Notes: generated by a model not told the origin, from the letters alone. A stretch of 23,028 nt of DNA from Candidatus Bathyarchaeota archaeon (GCA_005884605.1 VBBE01000042.1:1-23028); one strand, 5' to 3'; positions 1-7,296 are shown, counted from the first letter of the stretch. Numbers and translations: made by a program.

Positions 1-262
1 AAGAGTCTATAGGGACTCGGGGCCGAGCAGCGCTTTGTCCAAGGGCCTCAGCAAATGGATCTACCGTCTAACGCTGGCCAGATGGTACTACAACTATGCG
101 TGGGGCTGGGTCATAGGATACTTCCTCAGCACCTTCGCTATGATTGTGACGATATACTATCTGATACCCGGTTTGCGTGATCTGATTTCATTTCCAATGT
201 TTCTAGGCAGCTCAGGGGTCCTCCTGGTAGGCGGAGGCTGGGTGTTGGGAAGGTGTTGGTGA
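1..262 (+). CDS. Small membrane protein, 5'-truncated by the window edge
   Basis: The reading frame is open from base 2 to the stop at 260-262, so the gene probably begins upstream of the window. An internal TTG at 35 could also serve as a start. The visible part has a basic, aromatic stretch (KWIYRLTLARWYYNYAWGW) followed by two hydrophobic segments, one around YFLSTFAMIVTIYYLIPG and one around FLGSSGVLLVGGGWVLG, so it is likely a two-pass membrane protein. Its stop overlaps the start of the next gene in a GTGA arrangement, which suggests translational coupling. I do not recognise the family and assign no function. Confidence 0.5.
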   Translation, partial: RVYRDSGPSSALSKGLSKWIYRLTLARWYYNYAWGWVIGYFLSTFAMIVTIYYLIPGLRDLISFPMFLGSSGVLLVGGGWVLGRCW

Positions 263-597
263 AACGGTTCAGGATCCAGCCGATCGAGAATTACATCTCA
301 AGCGAGGTTAACCCCTTTACGAACGCCTCGTTGACGGCGATGGAGCGAGTGTATTGGAATGCCATGGTTGTCTTGTTGAAGAAGGAGATGGCACAGACAC
401 CGGATGCTGAGGTGCAGAAGTGCGTTGAGCAGATGAAGATGTACATCAACGGTCAGGTCCCCTTCAACTTTGATGAGCTGGACAATTTCCAGCTGGGTGA
501 ACAGCAGGACCTCAGTGTACCCTTATCGAAGAACGTGACGAAATTATCTACGGCAACAGATCTTGACGACGGCCCAGAAACTGCAGTGAACGGATGA
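259..597 (+). CDS. Unknown soluble protein coupled to the upstream membrane protein
   Basis: About 112 residues. GTG at 259 gives a four-base GTGA overlap with the preceding stop; another GTG at 253 would add two residues. The N-terminal two thirds is predicted helical and charged (SLTAMERVYWNAMVVLLKKE, then VQKCVEQMKMYINGQ). The last 30 residues are polar and probably disordered. No signal peptide or membrane segment is seen. The overlap suggests it is made together with the two-pass membrane protein and may act as its cytosolic partner, which is inference. The family is not recognised. Confidence 0.55.
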   Translation: MKRFRIQPIENYISSEVNPFTNASLTAMERVYWNAMVVLLKKEMAQTPDAEVQKCVEQMKMYINGQVPFNFDELDNFQLGEQQDLSVPLSKNVTKLSTATDLDDGPETAVNG

Positions 598-624
598 GGA
601 GCTTCGACGCTTCCGCGTCCTAAA

Positions 625-636
625 CCCTATAATTGC
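625..636 (+). promoter_or_regulatory. TATA-like box for the 660 membrane protein
   Basis: An A/T-rich CCTATAATTG stretch is centred about 30 bp before the ATG at 660. An archaeal start about 25 bp downstream of the box would leave a leader of only a few bases. No Shine-Dalgarno sequence is visible, which fits leaderless translation. Confidence 0.4.
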
Positions 637-659
637 AAAACTAATTCTCGCAGATTCCA

Positions 660-1706
660 ATGCTCCAAAGGTTTCACATAGGCACCTTTCGTCCGGCCCT
701 TTCCTTCATCGGTCTATTATCGTTCATAATCAGTTTCTTCGGGTCACGGCTTTTCGCGACACTCAATCCGAATATTGTGATTCAGCAGCAGGGAATTCAC
801 TTCCACCATTTCTGGTATGGGATAGCTTTGATGGGGATTGCGGGCTGGCTTGCGATCACTTGGAAGAGTGAGCGGCTAGACCGAGCCTACGCGGTGATGT
901 ATGGTCTCGGGGCAGGGTTCATTGGTGACGAGGTTGGACTCCTACTTACCCTCGGCAACTATCAGTCTGAGCTGACCTATGATTTCTTCATCGGAGCCAT
1001 TTCGGCTAGCATACTGCTTCTGTTGGTCATTAGGTATCGCAGCCTGCTGTGGAGGGAGGTGTCGTATCTGATGACCCGTGAAGGGCTGGCCCTTCTGGGC
1101 GTGTTCGTTACAGGATTCTCTCTCATTCTCTTTGCTTTCGGGTCGTTGAGTTTTGGAACGCCTCTCGCGCTTGTCGGAATCGTCGTTATTCTGAGAGAGG
1201 TGTTAGTGAAGCACGACACTGTTCTTGAAGGTAGGATGCCTAGAGGTGTCTCCTTCATCGCGGCCTTGTCCATTCTCGGTGGAGCAAACCTCATACTTGC
1301 CGGAGTCGGAAACATCCTCTTTCCGCCAGTCCTCAATACATCCGACTTTGCAGGAATAGGCTTCCCGGCCGGAACTGTTGGACTAATCTCAACAATACTT
1401 TTGATTCTAGCGTTCGTGGCGTTGGCTCTCGGCTCTCTCAAGATTCTGTCGGGGCTGGTTCTCCGGACAGGCAAGAGTTGGGCTTGGAGTCTTGGAATTG
1501 CAACGAGCATATCTTCGATTTTCTTGGATGCATCCTCGCTGGGTGCGAGTCCTGAACTGCTTTCTGGATTGCTCACTGGGAACGGTATCGAGTTTCCGAC
1601 ATCTATCATCGCGATTATCTATCTTACAAGACCGTATGTGAAAGCCTTCTACAGAAACGTCCCGGACTCTGGATCGAAGGAAAGCTCGGAGCCAAGGTCG
1701 CAATGA
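660..1706 (+). CDS. Multi-pass integral membrane protein with HFHH and GDE motifs
   Basis: 348 residues with about nine hydrophobic segments spread along the chain, ending in a polar, Ser/Glu-rich tail that is probably cytosolic. The N-terminal third carries IHFHHFWYGI (His47, His49, His50) at the beginning of a membrane helix, then GLGAGFIGDEVGLLL with Asp90-Glu91. His clusters facing acidic residues in membrane helices can bind metal, but no function is known to me for this arrangement. The downstream two thirds resembles a generic hydrophobic bundle without a transporter signature I recognise. The ATG at 660 lies close behind a TATA-like box and no other gene is joined to it, so it is probably monocistronic. 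Confidence 0.75.
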   Translation: MLQRFHIGTFRPALSFIGLLSFIISFFGSRLFATLNPNIVIQQQGIHFHHFWYGIALMGIAGWLAITWKSERLDRAYAVMYGLGAGFIGDEVGLLLTLGNYQSELTYDFFIGAISASILLLLVIRYRSLLWREVSYLMTREGLALLGVFVTGFSLILFAFGSLSFGTPLALVGIVVILREVLVKHDTVLEGRMPRGVSFIAALSILGGANLILAGVGNILFPPVLNTSDFAGIGFPAGTVGLISTILLILAFVALALGSLKILSGLVLRTGKSWAWSLGIATSISSIFLDASSLGASPELLSGLLTGNGIEFPTSIIAIIYLTRPYVKAFYRNVPDSGSKESSEPRSQ

Positions 1707-1989
1707 TTTCTTATGGAAGTCAGAGGCGCGAGAGTTCTTCCTCAACCACTCTTGCGTCGCGAGGTGCTCTGCTCTTATCCCCATCCTCCTTTTGACATGG
1801 GAAATTTCTGTGTGGCAATTACAGCGGGCGAATTTTGCGATTCAGGGCGTGATCTGGGCTTTGATGAAAAAGTCCAATGCTGGAAATCTAGGCCTTTTCC
1901 CGAACAATTTGCTGGAGAACTTCTAGGCACGTTCCAGATTCGAGATCAGGGCTGATAATAGGCGATTTTTCCAATTCCTGTTTTCTACT

Positions 1990-3159
1990 CTAATAGGTAA
2001 GAACGGTAAGGACTGCTCCAGAAGCGACTGTTTGATTGATCCCACGCCTCCTCATCACCAGAAAGACAGCCAGGATAGCAACAACTGCGGCGACCCCTAC
2101 AGCGACAATTATCCCGACAAATACTATCGGAGACAGAAAAGAACTGAACAACGGACCCGGTTGAACCTGCTCCAACGCGATAGCTACCCAGCCGGTATCA
2201 AGAGTCTTTTGAGAAGATCCTCGGGCAGCATCCAGAAAACTGCCATCGGAATTTTGCTGGGTCAGGGTGAAGGCAACTGAGGCTAGTGCTTGAACAGTTC
2301 GGCCGTATGCCTGAAAGGCCAATGCAGACAAAGCAGCGCCGTAGACGTGACCCTTGTGATCCCCAGTGGTTGTAAAGTTCTTGGATATCGTTTTGGCGAG
2401 AAAGTCCAAGGCTTTCGACACACGATTGTCGTCTGCGGTGTACTTCCCCGCATATCTCAGCGCCAAGAGCACGAGTGCGGTCACGCTGATCGGCTCCGGT
2501 CCGAGGGCATCTGTAGAACTCTGGGGGATTGTTTTTGTCAGATTGAAGCTTCCATCAACGTTCTGAAGTGACAGAAGATAGTTGAGTGCAAACGTTCGAT
2601 TATCATGGGAGATCGGAGAGTTAGCCTTGAACATGCCCCAAAGCGCCATCGCCGTATCGACGCTTGTAGCGACCTGTGCATAGCTACCATCCGGTAACTG
2701 GGCATAGTAACCAATGAACCCGCTACCCTGTTGCTGGTATACTCCAAGCTCAGACGAAACAAACGCGAAATTGTTAAGCAATCCAACATTGTTCGATGCA
2801 CCCAAGGTGTACAACATCTCTCCCGGAACGTCCGCCTCTCCCCACGCATAGCTTGACGAGTTGTCAAGCTGGGAAGCAAGCCATGTGAAAGACTTTGCAG
2901 CTTGGGCGGATTGAGAGTCGTTTAACCAAAGTGCAAGCGCCGCACCGGGCGTTGGGATTTGAGGAAAGCTCTCGAAAGACCCATCTGTTTTCTCATTATT
3001 GGACAACCAGTTCAGAGAGGATCTTATGGCAGACGCTTGAGATGTCGTTGTCCCACTCGCAAAGTGTGCGGGCATGAAGGTGCTGAGGACCAAGAGAATA
3101 ACGACCCCGATTGCGGTTTTTAGCGCGTGTTTGGGAGCGGGCAAAGTTACCCGCTCCAC
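1990..3159 (-). CDS. Secreted, membrane-anchored alpha/alpha-toroid protein (prenyltransferase/squalene-cyclase repeats; transcobalamin alpha-domain-like)
   Basis: 389 residues from a GTG at 3159. A hydrophobic signal segment spans about residues 16-35. The body (about 40-335) has repeated helical units with NNEKTDGSFE (54-63), LQNVDGSFN (198-206) and QQNSDGSFLD (301-310), the (Q)N-x-DGSF signature of terpenoid-cyclase/prenyltransferase toroid repeats. A single membrane helix (about 343-369) followed by RRR anchors the C-terminus, leaving the toroid outside the cell. Cyclase acid motifs such as DxDD are not evident, so a binding role is likelier than catalysis. The same fold forms the N-terminal half of animal transcobalamin and intrinsic factor. 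The shared 22-bp element overlaps the first codons, and the TATA box at 3171-3177 places the transcript start near 3145. The true start may therefore be the TTG at 3144. A corrinoid-binding role is inferred from the neighbours. Confidence 0.85.
   Translation of the reverse strand: MERVTLPAPKHALKTAIGVVILLVLSTFMPAHFASGTTTSQASAIRSSLNWLSNNEKTDGSFESFPQIPTPGAALALWLNDSQSAQAAKSFTWLASQLDNSSSYAWGEADVPGEMLYTLGASNNVGLLNNFAFVSSELGVYQQQGSGFIGYYAQLPDGSYAQVATSVDTAMALWGMFKANSPISHDNRTFALNYLLSLQNVDGSFNLTKTIPQSSTDALGPEPISVTALVLLALRYAGKYTADDNRVSKALDFLAKTISKNFTTTGDHKGHVYGAALSALAFQAYGRTVQALASVAFTLTQQNSDGSFLDAARGSSQKTLDTGWVAIALEQVQPGPLFSSFLSPIVFVGIIVAVGVAAVVAILAVFLVMRRRGINQTVASGAVLTVLTY
3133..3157 (-). promoter_or_regulatory. 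Shared inverted-repeat operator or RNA element, copy 1
   Basis: Plus-strand GGAGCGGG (3134-3141) and CCCGCTCC (3150-3157) are perfect 8-bp inverted arms around an 8-base spacer CAAAGTTA. Bases 3133-3154 are identical to 6275-6296. On the minus strand the element lies about 13 bp downstream of a TATA box, across the expected transcription start. This fits a repressor operator. If it is transcribed in full, it could fold into a stable hairpin at the 5' end of the mRNA. Confidence 0.75.
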
Positions 3160-3168
3160 GCTTCGGCG

Positions 3169-3179
3169 CCATATAAGCT
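3169..3179. promoter_or_regulatory. TATA box in the divergent promoter between the toroid protein and the HIT gene
   Basis: CATATAAG on the plus strand reads CTTATATG on the minus strand. A start about 25 bp away would fall near 3145 for the minus gene, inside the shared element, and near 3200 for the plus HIT gene, 17 bases before its ATG. It may serve both directions. An AATAAATC stretch at 3195-3202 lies too close to the HIT ATG to be a normally spaced box. Confidence 0.5.
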
Positions 3180-3216
3180 CGATGCCGCCAGAGCCAATAA
3201 ATCAGGTTTTCAGCCC

Positions 3217-3660
3217 ATGAAGAATTGCATATTCTGCAAAATAGTGAGCGGCAGAGCACCGGCGAGTGTGGTGTATGAGGACAAGAAGACCATGGCGTTG
3301 ATGACGATTGCCCCAGCAAACCCGGGTCATGTTCTAGTTATCACGAAGAAACACTTTCCAGCTCTAGCGAGTATGGAGGATAAAATGGGCATGTATCTTT
3401 TCAAGATCACCATGCGCGTAGCACATGCCATCCGCAAGTCGGGCTTAAGATGTGAAGGAATCAACCTTTTCCTGGCAGATGGAGAACCGCAACAAGAGAT
3501 CCTTCACCTCCACATGCACGTGATCCCAAGATTCCAAGGAGACAAATTCCGGATATCAGCCGGCCATAGCTCCAGACCCTCCCGAAAGGAACTTGACAAA
3601 TCAGCAGACAAAATACACCGGGCATACCAACTGCTATGGAAACCCAAGAGACATCGCTAG
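3217..3660 (+). CDS. HIT family nucleotide hydrolase/transferase
   Basis: 147 residues from the ATG at 3217. The frame is open further upstream, but that region is promoter and operator. MKNCIFCKIV at the N-terminus has a zinc-type CxxC (Cys4, Cys7). The catalytic histidine triad is HLHMHVIPRF (His97, His99, His101) near residue 100, as in Hint/FHIT-like hydrolases that cleave nucleoside phosphoramidates or dinucleoside polyphosphates. Length and motif order match the Hint-like branch. A basic C-terminal tail (KELDKSADKIHRAY to KPKRHR) is extra. It is cytosolic and divergent from the toroid gene; whether it shares that regulation is unknown. The exact substrate cannot be read from the sequence. 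Confidence 0.9.
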   Translation: MKNCIFCKIVSGRAPASVVYEDKKTMALMTIAPANPGHVLVITKKHFPALASMEDKMGMYLFKITMRVAHAIRKSGLRCEGINLFLADGEPQQEILHLHMHVIPRFQGDKFRISAGHSSRPSRKELDKSADKIHRAYQLLWKPKRHR

Positions 3661-3686
3661 GGGTCTAATGTGGAGAAAGATCGGAA

Positions 3687-5306
3687 TTGCTTGACCCTGT
3701 TTCGTTTGAGATTCTCAAGAACTCGCTCATCTCGATCGCAGAAGAAATGGGGGTCGTTCTTCGCAAATCGAGCTTCTCTCCCAACATCAAAGAGAGGAGA
3801 GATTTCTCCTGTGCCCTTTTCGATGCCTCGGGGCAACTAGTAGCCCAGGCGGAGCACATACCGGTTCATCTCGGCGCGATGCCCTACTCGGTGCTGGCCG
3901 TTCTGAAAGACTTCGAAAACGACCTTTCGGAAAGCGACGATGTCATCCTTAACGACCCATATCGAGGCGGGACCCATCTCCCCGACATTACGATGGTCTC
4001 ACCGATCTTCTTCAAGGACAGATTAGTCGGATTTGCAGCAAACCGTGCCCATCATTCTGATGTCGGAGGAGTTGCGCCAGGGAGCATGTCTGCTCTATCG
4101 AGAGATGTCAACCAGGAGGGTATCCGAATTCCCCCTGTCAAACTTTGGTCAAAGGGCAAACCCAACCGGCAAATCTTGGACTTTGTGCTTTCGAATGTGC
4201 GGACGCCTGATGAGAGATTGGGAGATCTCAGAGCACAACGAGCCGCAAATCTTGTTGGCGCGAAACGCCTTGTTGAGCTGTTGAAAAAATCGAGCGTATC
4301 CACTGTCGAGTCCGGAATGAGTCAATTGATCAATTACTCTGAAGAATTGATGATCAAGAGAATTCGTGAGCTGCCGAGAAAATCATCCTCTGCAATTGAC
4401 TATCTCGATGACGATGGGTTTGGCACAACCGACATCCCAATCAAGGTCAAAGTCACCGTTGGTCGAGAATCTGTCGCGTTTGATTTCTCCGGTTCTTCAA
4501 AGCAAGTTCAGGGACCCTTAAACGCCGTGTACAGCGTCACTCTCTCAGCGGTCTATTACGTGGTGAGATGTGTGACGGATCCTTCGATGCCAGCAAACGC
4601 AGGCTGCTTCAAACCTATCGAGGTCAAAGCACCATCCGGGACGATTGTTAGGGCAGAGCCACCAGCACCAGTGGCAGGTGGAAATGTGGAAACGTCGACA
4701 CGGATCGTTGACGTGACCCTCAAGGCCTTCTCCAGTATTATCCCACAGAGAGTCTGTGCCGCATGTCAAGGAACGATGAACAATGTGACCATCGGAGGGG
4801 TTGACCCTCGTACTGGGAAGTATTTCACCTATTATGAGACCATCGCCGGCGGGTTCGGCGCACGGTACAACAAGGATGGTGTCGACGGGACTCATAGCCA
4901 CATGACGAATACTCTGAACACGCCCGTCGAGGCGTTAGAATCTGCCTACCCTCTGAGGGTCAGGAGATACGAGCTAGTGCGAGGGTCCGGTGGACGAGGA
5001 AGATCTCGTGGAGGACTAGGAATCAGGAGAGATACGGAGGTGTTGGCTGAAGGATCTACTATATCATTGATGGGAGAGCGACAGCGCCGTGGCCCCTACG
5101 GATTGTTTGGAGGAAATTCGGGATCTCCGGGCACGTATGGACTTATTCGAGGGAACAGGATCACGAGTTTGTCCTCAAAGACAACTCTCCCTGCGAATGG
5201 TGGTGACGTTCTGACTGTGACAACGCCCGGTGGCGGTGGGTATGGAACGGTCTGCCGTAGAGCGAAAGAGAGCATTGAACAAGACAGAGCCGACGGTAAA
5301 GCCTGA
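3687..5306 (+). CDS. hyuB: Hydantoinase B / 5-oxoprolinase subunit family protein
   Basis: 539 residues, close to the usual size for HyuB. Recognisable blocks in order are NDPYRGGTHLPDITMVSPIF (near 95), AHHSDVGGVAPGSM, NVRTPDERLGDLRAQ, GGNVETSTRI, YETIAGGFGAR and GVDGTHSHMTNTLNTPVEAL, then a Gly/Arg-rich stretch near 435-450. The family works with HyuA in ATP-dependent opening of hydantoin, oxoproline or N-methylhydantoin rings, or as the subunit of acetone-type carboxylases. The start is a TTG at 3687, because the ATG at 3668 is in another frame and stops at once. No hyuA lies on either side here, so it is an orphan subunit in this window. The substrate is unknown. Confidence 0.9.
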   Translation: MLDPVSFEILKNSLISIAEEMGVVLRKSSFSPNIKERRDFSCALFDASGQLVAQAEHIPVHLGAMPYSVLAVLKDFENDLSESDDVILNDPYRGGTHLPDITMVSPIFFKDRLVGFAANRAHHSDVGGVAPGSMSALSRDVNQEGIRIPPVKLWSKGKPNRQILDFVLSNVRTPDERLGDLRAQRAANLVGAKRLVELLKKSSVSTVESGMSQLINYSEELMIKRIRELPRKSSSAIDYLDDDGFGTTDIPIKVKVTVGRESVAFDFSGSSKQVQGPLNAVYSVTLSAVYYVVRCVTDPSMPANAGCFKPIEVKAPSGTIVRAEPPAPVAGGNVETSTRIVDVTLKAFSSIIPQRVCAACQGTMNNVTIGGVDPRTGKYFTYYETIAGGFGARYNKDGVDGTHSHMTNTLNTPVEALESAYPLRVRRYELVRGSGGRGRSRGGLGIRRDTEVLAEGSTISLMGERQRRGPYGLFGGNSGSPGTYGLIRGNRITSLSSKTTLPANGGDVLTVTTPGGGGYGTVCRRAKESIEQDRADGKA

Positions 5307-5309
5307 ATC

Positions 5310-5678
5310 CTAGCACACGTTCACTTTTGCGGCTCCGGGAACAGGCGGGTCCCACTTGGACGAGTCCTGCGAGTTCGTCGCCTGGTAATACCAGGCAAGT
5401 GTGTGATAAGTCGTAAAGTGAATCGCGTCGGCACCGACATTCGTAGCAAACCATGCCTTGGAATTCTCGCATACGGCCCATAAGCTCCAGAAATATTGAC
5501 CACTGCTCTGGACCCCATTTATCCCTGTGATCAAGTGCTCAGATGCAGAAGGATAATACGTGGCCTGAACTCTTGCGACAGAACTCGTTAGTTGATAGAA
5601 GTTCCAATCGGAACGCACATCGGTCTCATTGAACCAATGACTTGTCCCGTTTCCATAATTTATCAGGGTCTCGACCAT
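5310..5678 (-). CDS. DUF4430 / transcobalamin C-terminal-like domain protein
   Basis: 122 residues that are nearly all one domain. It opens with a beta strand, METLINYGNG-like (MVETLINYGNGTSHWF), and has the diagnostic middle TGINGVQSSGQYFWSLWAV (51-69), then VGADAIHFTTYHTLAWYYQ. These match the pattern of DUF4430, the fold of the C-terminal half of transcobalamin and intrinsic factor, which helps to cap the corrin ring. Its ATG lies inside the last codons of the S-component gene (16-base overlap), so the two are translationally coupled. There is no signal peptide, and no in-frame start upstream that would add one. It is therefore either cytosolic or really the C-terminal part of a fusion with the S component; one inserted base near 5690 would join the frames. 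Cobalamin binding is inferred. Confidence 0.75.
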   Translation of the reverse strand: MVETLINYGNGTSHWFNETDVRSDWNFYQLTSSVARVQATYYPSASEHLITGINGVQSSGQYFWSLWAVCENSKAWFATNVGADAIHFTTYHTLAWYYQATNSQDSSKWDPPVPGAAKVNVC

Positions 5679-6268
5679 AAGCGTGGAAACCCGACACGGA
5701 TCGTTGCGGCAACGATGATGGCGGGAGCGATGGTTGCGAAGAAGATGACATTGCTAGCTTCATGCGCGATCGAAAACGGGACCCCGATAATGTTGCCGAA
5801 GACAAAATCCTGGTAGAGAGAACCTGTTCTGAAAATCCAGCTGCCAAAGTTCGTTAATGCGTCATAAGCAAAGGTCGATAGTAGCCCGACGAGTCCGAAT
5901 ATGATGCTCAGGCGTTGATACTCCTTCGTTCCCTTTACAAGATCCCTGGTCACGAAGCTCTTCTTGAGGGCTACACCAGCGAGAGCGTAGAAACACTCTC
6001 CTACCATCAGGAATGACAACATAAGAAAAGTGTCCACGCCGTTCGGGTTTACGAATCCGTATACTAGCCAGACGGACGCTGCGACTCCGATTCCGAGTCG
6101 GAGGCCGAAGAACAAAGCCGCGATGAATACCAGCGTGTCCATGATCTTGACATTTGGTATGCCGATGAGCGCATAATTGGTTGCAAGTGCCAGAGCTGTG
6201 AAGACGGTCGTAATCATGACTTTGGTGGATCGCCTGTCGAGGACAGAACCCGTAGGGTTGTTGGTCAT
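5663..6268 (-). CDS. ECF transporter S component (vitamin-type, cobalamin inferred)
   Basis: 201 residues from the ATG at 6268. An earlier in-frame ATG at 6322 lies upstream of the TATA box and is rejected. The chain is almost entirely hydrophobic, with segments at about 17-38, 44-73 (long, probably two passes), 78-101, 118-141 and 163-190, fitting the six-helix S-component fold. Features such as PNVKIMDTLVFIAALFFG and WLVYGFVNPNGVDTF resemble substrate-binding subunits of energy-coupling-factor importers. It would need the ECF T and A subunits, which are not in this window. The shared 22-bp element lies in its promoter. The neighbouring DUF4430 and BtuF-like genes point to a corrinoid substrate, but another vitamin is possible. 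Confidence 0.75.
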   Translation of the reverse strand: MTNNPTGSVLDRRSTKVMITTVFTALALATNYALIGIPNVKIMDTLVFIAALFFGLRLGIGVAASVWLVYGFVNPNGVDTFLMLSFLMVGECFYALAGVALKKSFVTRDLVKGTKEYQRLSIIFGLVGLLSTFAYDALTNFGSWIFRTGSLYQDFVFGNIIGVPFSIAHEASNVIFFATIAPAIIVAATIRVGFPRLWSRP

Positions 6269-6274
6269 AGTTGA

Positions 6275-6298
6275 GGGAGCGGGCAAAGTTACCCGCCC
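6275..6298 (-). promoter_or_regulatory. Shared inverted-repeat operator or RNA element, copy 2
   Basis: Bases 6275-6296 are identical to 3133-3154 (core GAGCGGGCAAAGTTACCCGC). Arms GCGGG (6279-6283) and CCCGC (6292-6296) pair perfectly; the outer pairs are partly lost compared with copy 1. It sits between the TATA box and the S-component ATG, at the expected transcription start. Against the TATA box it is shifted by about one helical turn from copy 1. Confidence 0.75.
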
Positions 6299-6309
6299 GT
6301 TAAATATAT
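6299..6309. promoter_or_regulatory. Shared TATA region between the S component and the BtuF-like gene
   Basis: The A/T stretch GTTAAATATAT reads as a TATA box on both strands. On the minus strand the start would fall near 6279, about ten bases before the S-component ATG. On the plus strand it would fall near 6330, about 16 bases before the BtuF-like ATG. The operator abuts this box, so binding there could affect both genes. Confidence 0.55.
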
Positions 6310-6345
6310 CCTTTCGCTGCATCTAGCGGACGAGCAAGGCACAAG

Positions 6346-7296
6346 ATGAGAATCTGCTCGCTACTTCCCAGCGCCACAGAGATTGCATTCGCACTTGGGC
6401 TTGCGGACCAAGTTGTCGCAGTGTCCCACGAGTGCGATTATCCTCCTGAGGCTTCTAACCGGCCCGTTTTGACGAAGTCGACGATTCACCAAAAGATCCA
6501 CCGAAGCCTTGAGGTTGACCGGGAAGTTGAGCAACGCGGCGGCGCCATTTACGAGATTGACGAAAAACTTCTGGAGAAGTTGAAGCCGGATATTATTCTG
6601 ACGCAGGAACTCTGCCATGTTTGCGCTGTTTCCTATACGAAGGTCAAGGAAGCAGCACGGGTATTGGATGCGGATACAAAGATCGTCTCACTGGAGCCTA
6701 CGAATCTGGAGGAGATCGTTGACAATATTCTCCTGGTTGGCAGGATGACAGGCAAGCTGGCAGAAGCTGAGAAACTTGTTGCGCAGATGCTGCAGAGAAT
6801 AAACAGGGTTAGAGAGAAAACGCAAACTGTGCAAAATAAACCGCGTGTCTTCTTCATGGAATGGCTCCGGCCTCCGTGGGCTGGCGGACACTGGATTCCT
6901 CAGATGGTAGATTACGCTGGAGGGGTCGAAGGGCTTGGCCGTATTGGCAAGCCTTCCCATAGAATTGGTTGGAAAGAAGTTTTTGAGTACAGGCCTGAGA
7001 TTATCGTTCTTTCTCCATGCGGGTTCGATGCAAACCAGGTCATGGAAGAAGCCCATGTGCTGGCATCATACCAAGGATGGGAGAAGATCCCGGCATTCCA
7101 GTCCTCCAGAATCTATGCGGTCAATGCGTCCGCGTATTTCAGCAGGTCAGGTCCCAGAGTGGTTGATGGGCTTGAGATCCTAGCTCACATAATACATCCC
7201 GAGCTTTTCCCAGAGAATCTAAACCCGGAAGCTTTGAGGATGGTTCCCGGAGAACTGGTTAAGGGCAAGAGAATCATTGAAACAAAGCAAACGTAG
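6346..7296 (+). CDS. BtuF-like cobalamin/metal-chelate binding protein without signal peptide
   Basis: 316 residues starting MRICSLLPSATEIAFALGL, the classic first strand and helix of the helical-backbone metal receptor (periplasmic binding protein class III) family that includes BtuF. Also visible are SHECDYPPEASNRPVLTKS, LKPDIILTQELCHVCAVSY with Cys90-x-x-Cys93, FFMEWLRPPWAGGHWIPQM, and a C-terminal lobe ending near HIIHPELF. No signal peptide or lipobox precedes the domain, so unlike true BtuF it is predicted to stay in the cytoplasm. Such leaderless BtuF-like proteins are widespread and not well characterised. It is divergent from the ECF S component, with a PEP-mutase-like gene 19 bp downstream, probably in the same transcript. 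Confidence 0.85.
   Translation: MRICSLLPSATEIAFALGLADQVVAVSHECDYPPEASNRPVLTKSTIHQKIHRSLEVDREVEQRGGAIYEIDEKLLEKLKPDIILTQELCHVCAVSYTKVKEAARVLDADTKIVSLEPTNLEEIVDNILLVGRMTGKLAEAEKLVAQMLQRINRVREKTQTVQNKPRVFFMEWLRPPWAGGHWIPQMVDYAGGVEGLGRIGKPSHRIGWKEVFEYRPEIIVLSPCGFDANQVMEEAHVLASYQGWEKIPAFQSSRIYAVNASAYFSRSGPRVVDGLEILAHIIHPELFPENLNPEALRMVPGELVKGKRIIETKQT

Noticed and set aside
977..1609. Long minus-strand frame antisense to the 660-1706 membrane protein
   Set aside because: Composition is that of a shadow (Arg/Pro/Ser-rich, no domain), and the plus strand has a coherent membrane protein.
1713..1955. 80-residue plus-strand frame between convergent genes
   Set aside because: No domain, no promoter, and a Cys/Arg/Phe mix typical of noncoding DNA. 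The 1707-1989 gap shows nothing else except T-rich tracts near 1964-1985.
3133..3180. Cobalamin riboswitch at the shared element
   Set aside because: The region lacks a B12-box-like GCCACTG and is far too short for the known cobalamin riboswitch fold. A protein operator or simple hairpin fits better.
6269..6322. N-terminal extension of the S component from an ATG at 6322, giving a peptide RVTLPAP shared with the toroid protein
   Set aside because: The shared peptide is just the translation of the shared 22-bp DNA element. The upstream ATG precedes the TATA box, so it is unlikely to be transcribed. The ATG at 6268 is preferred.
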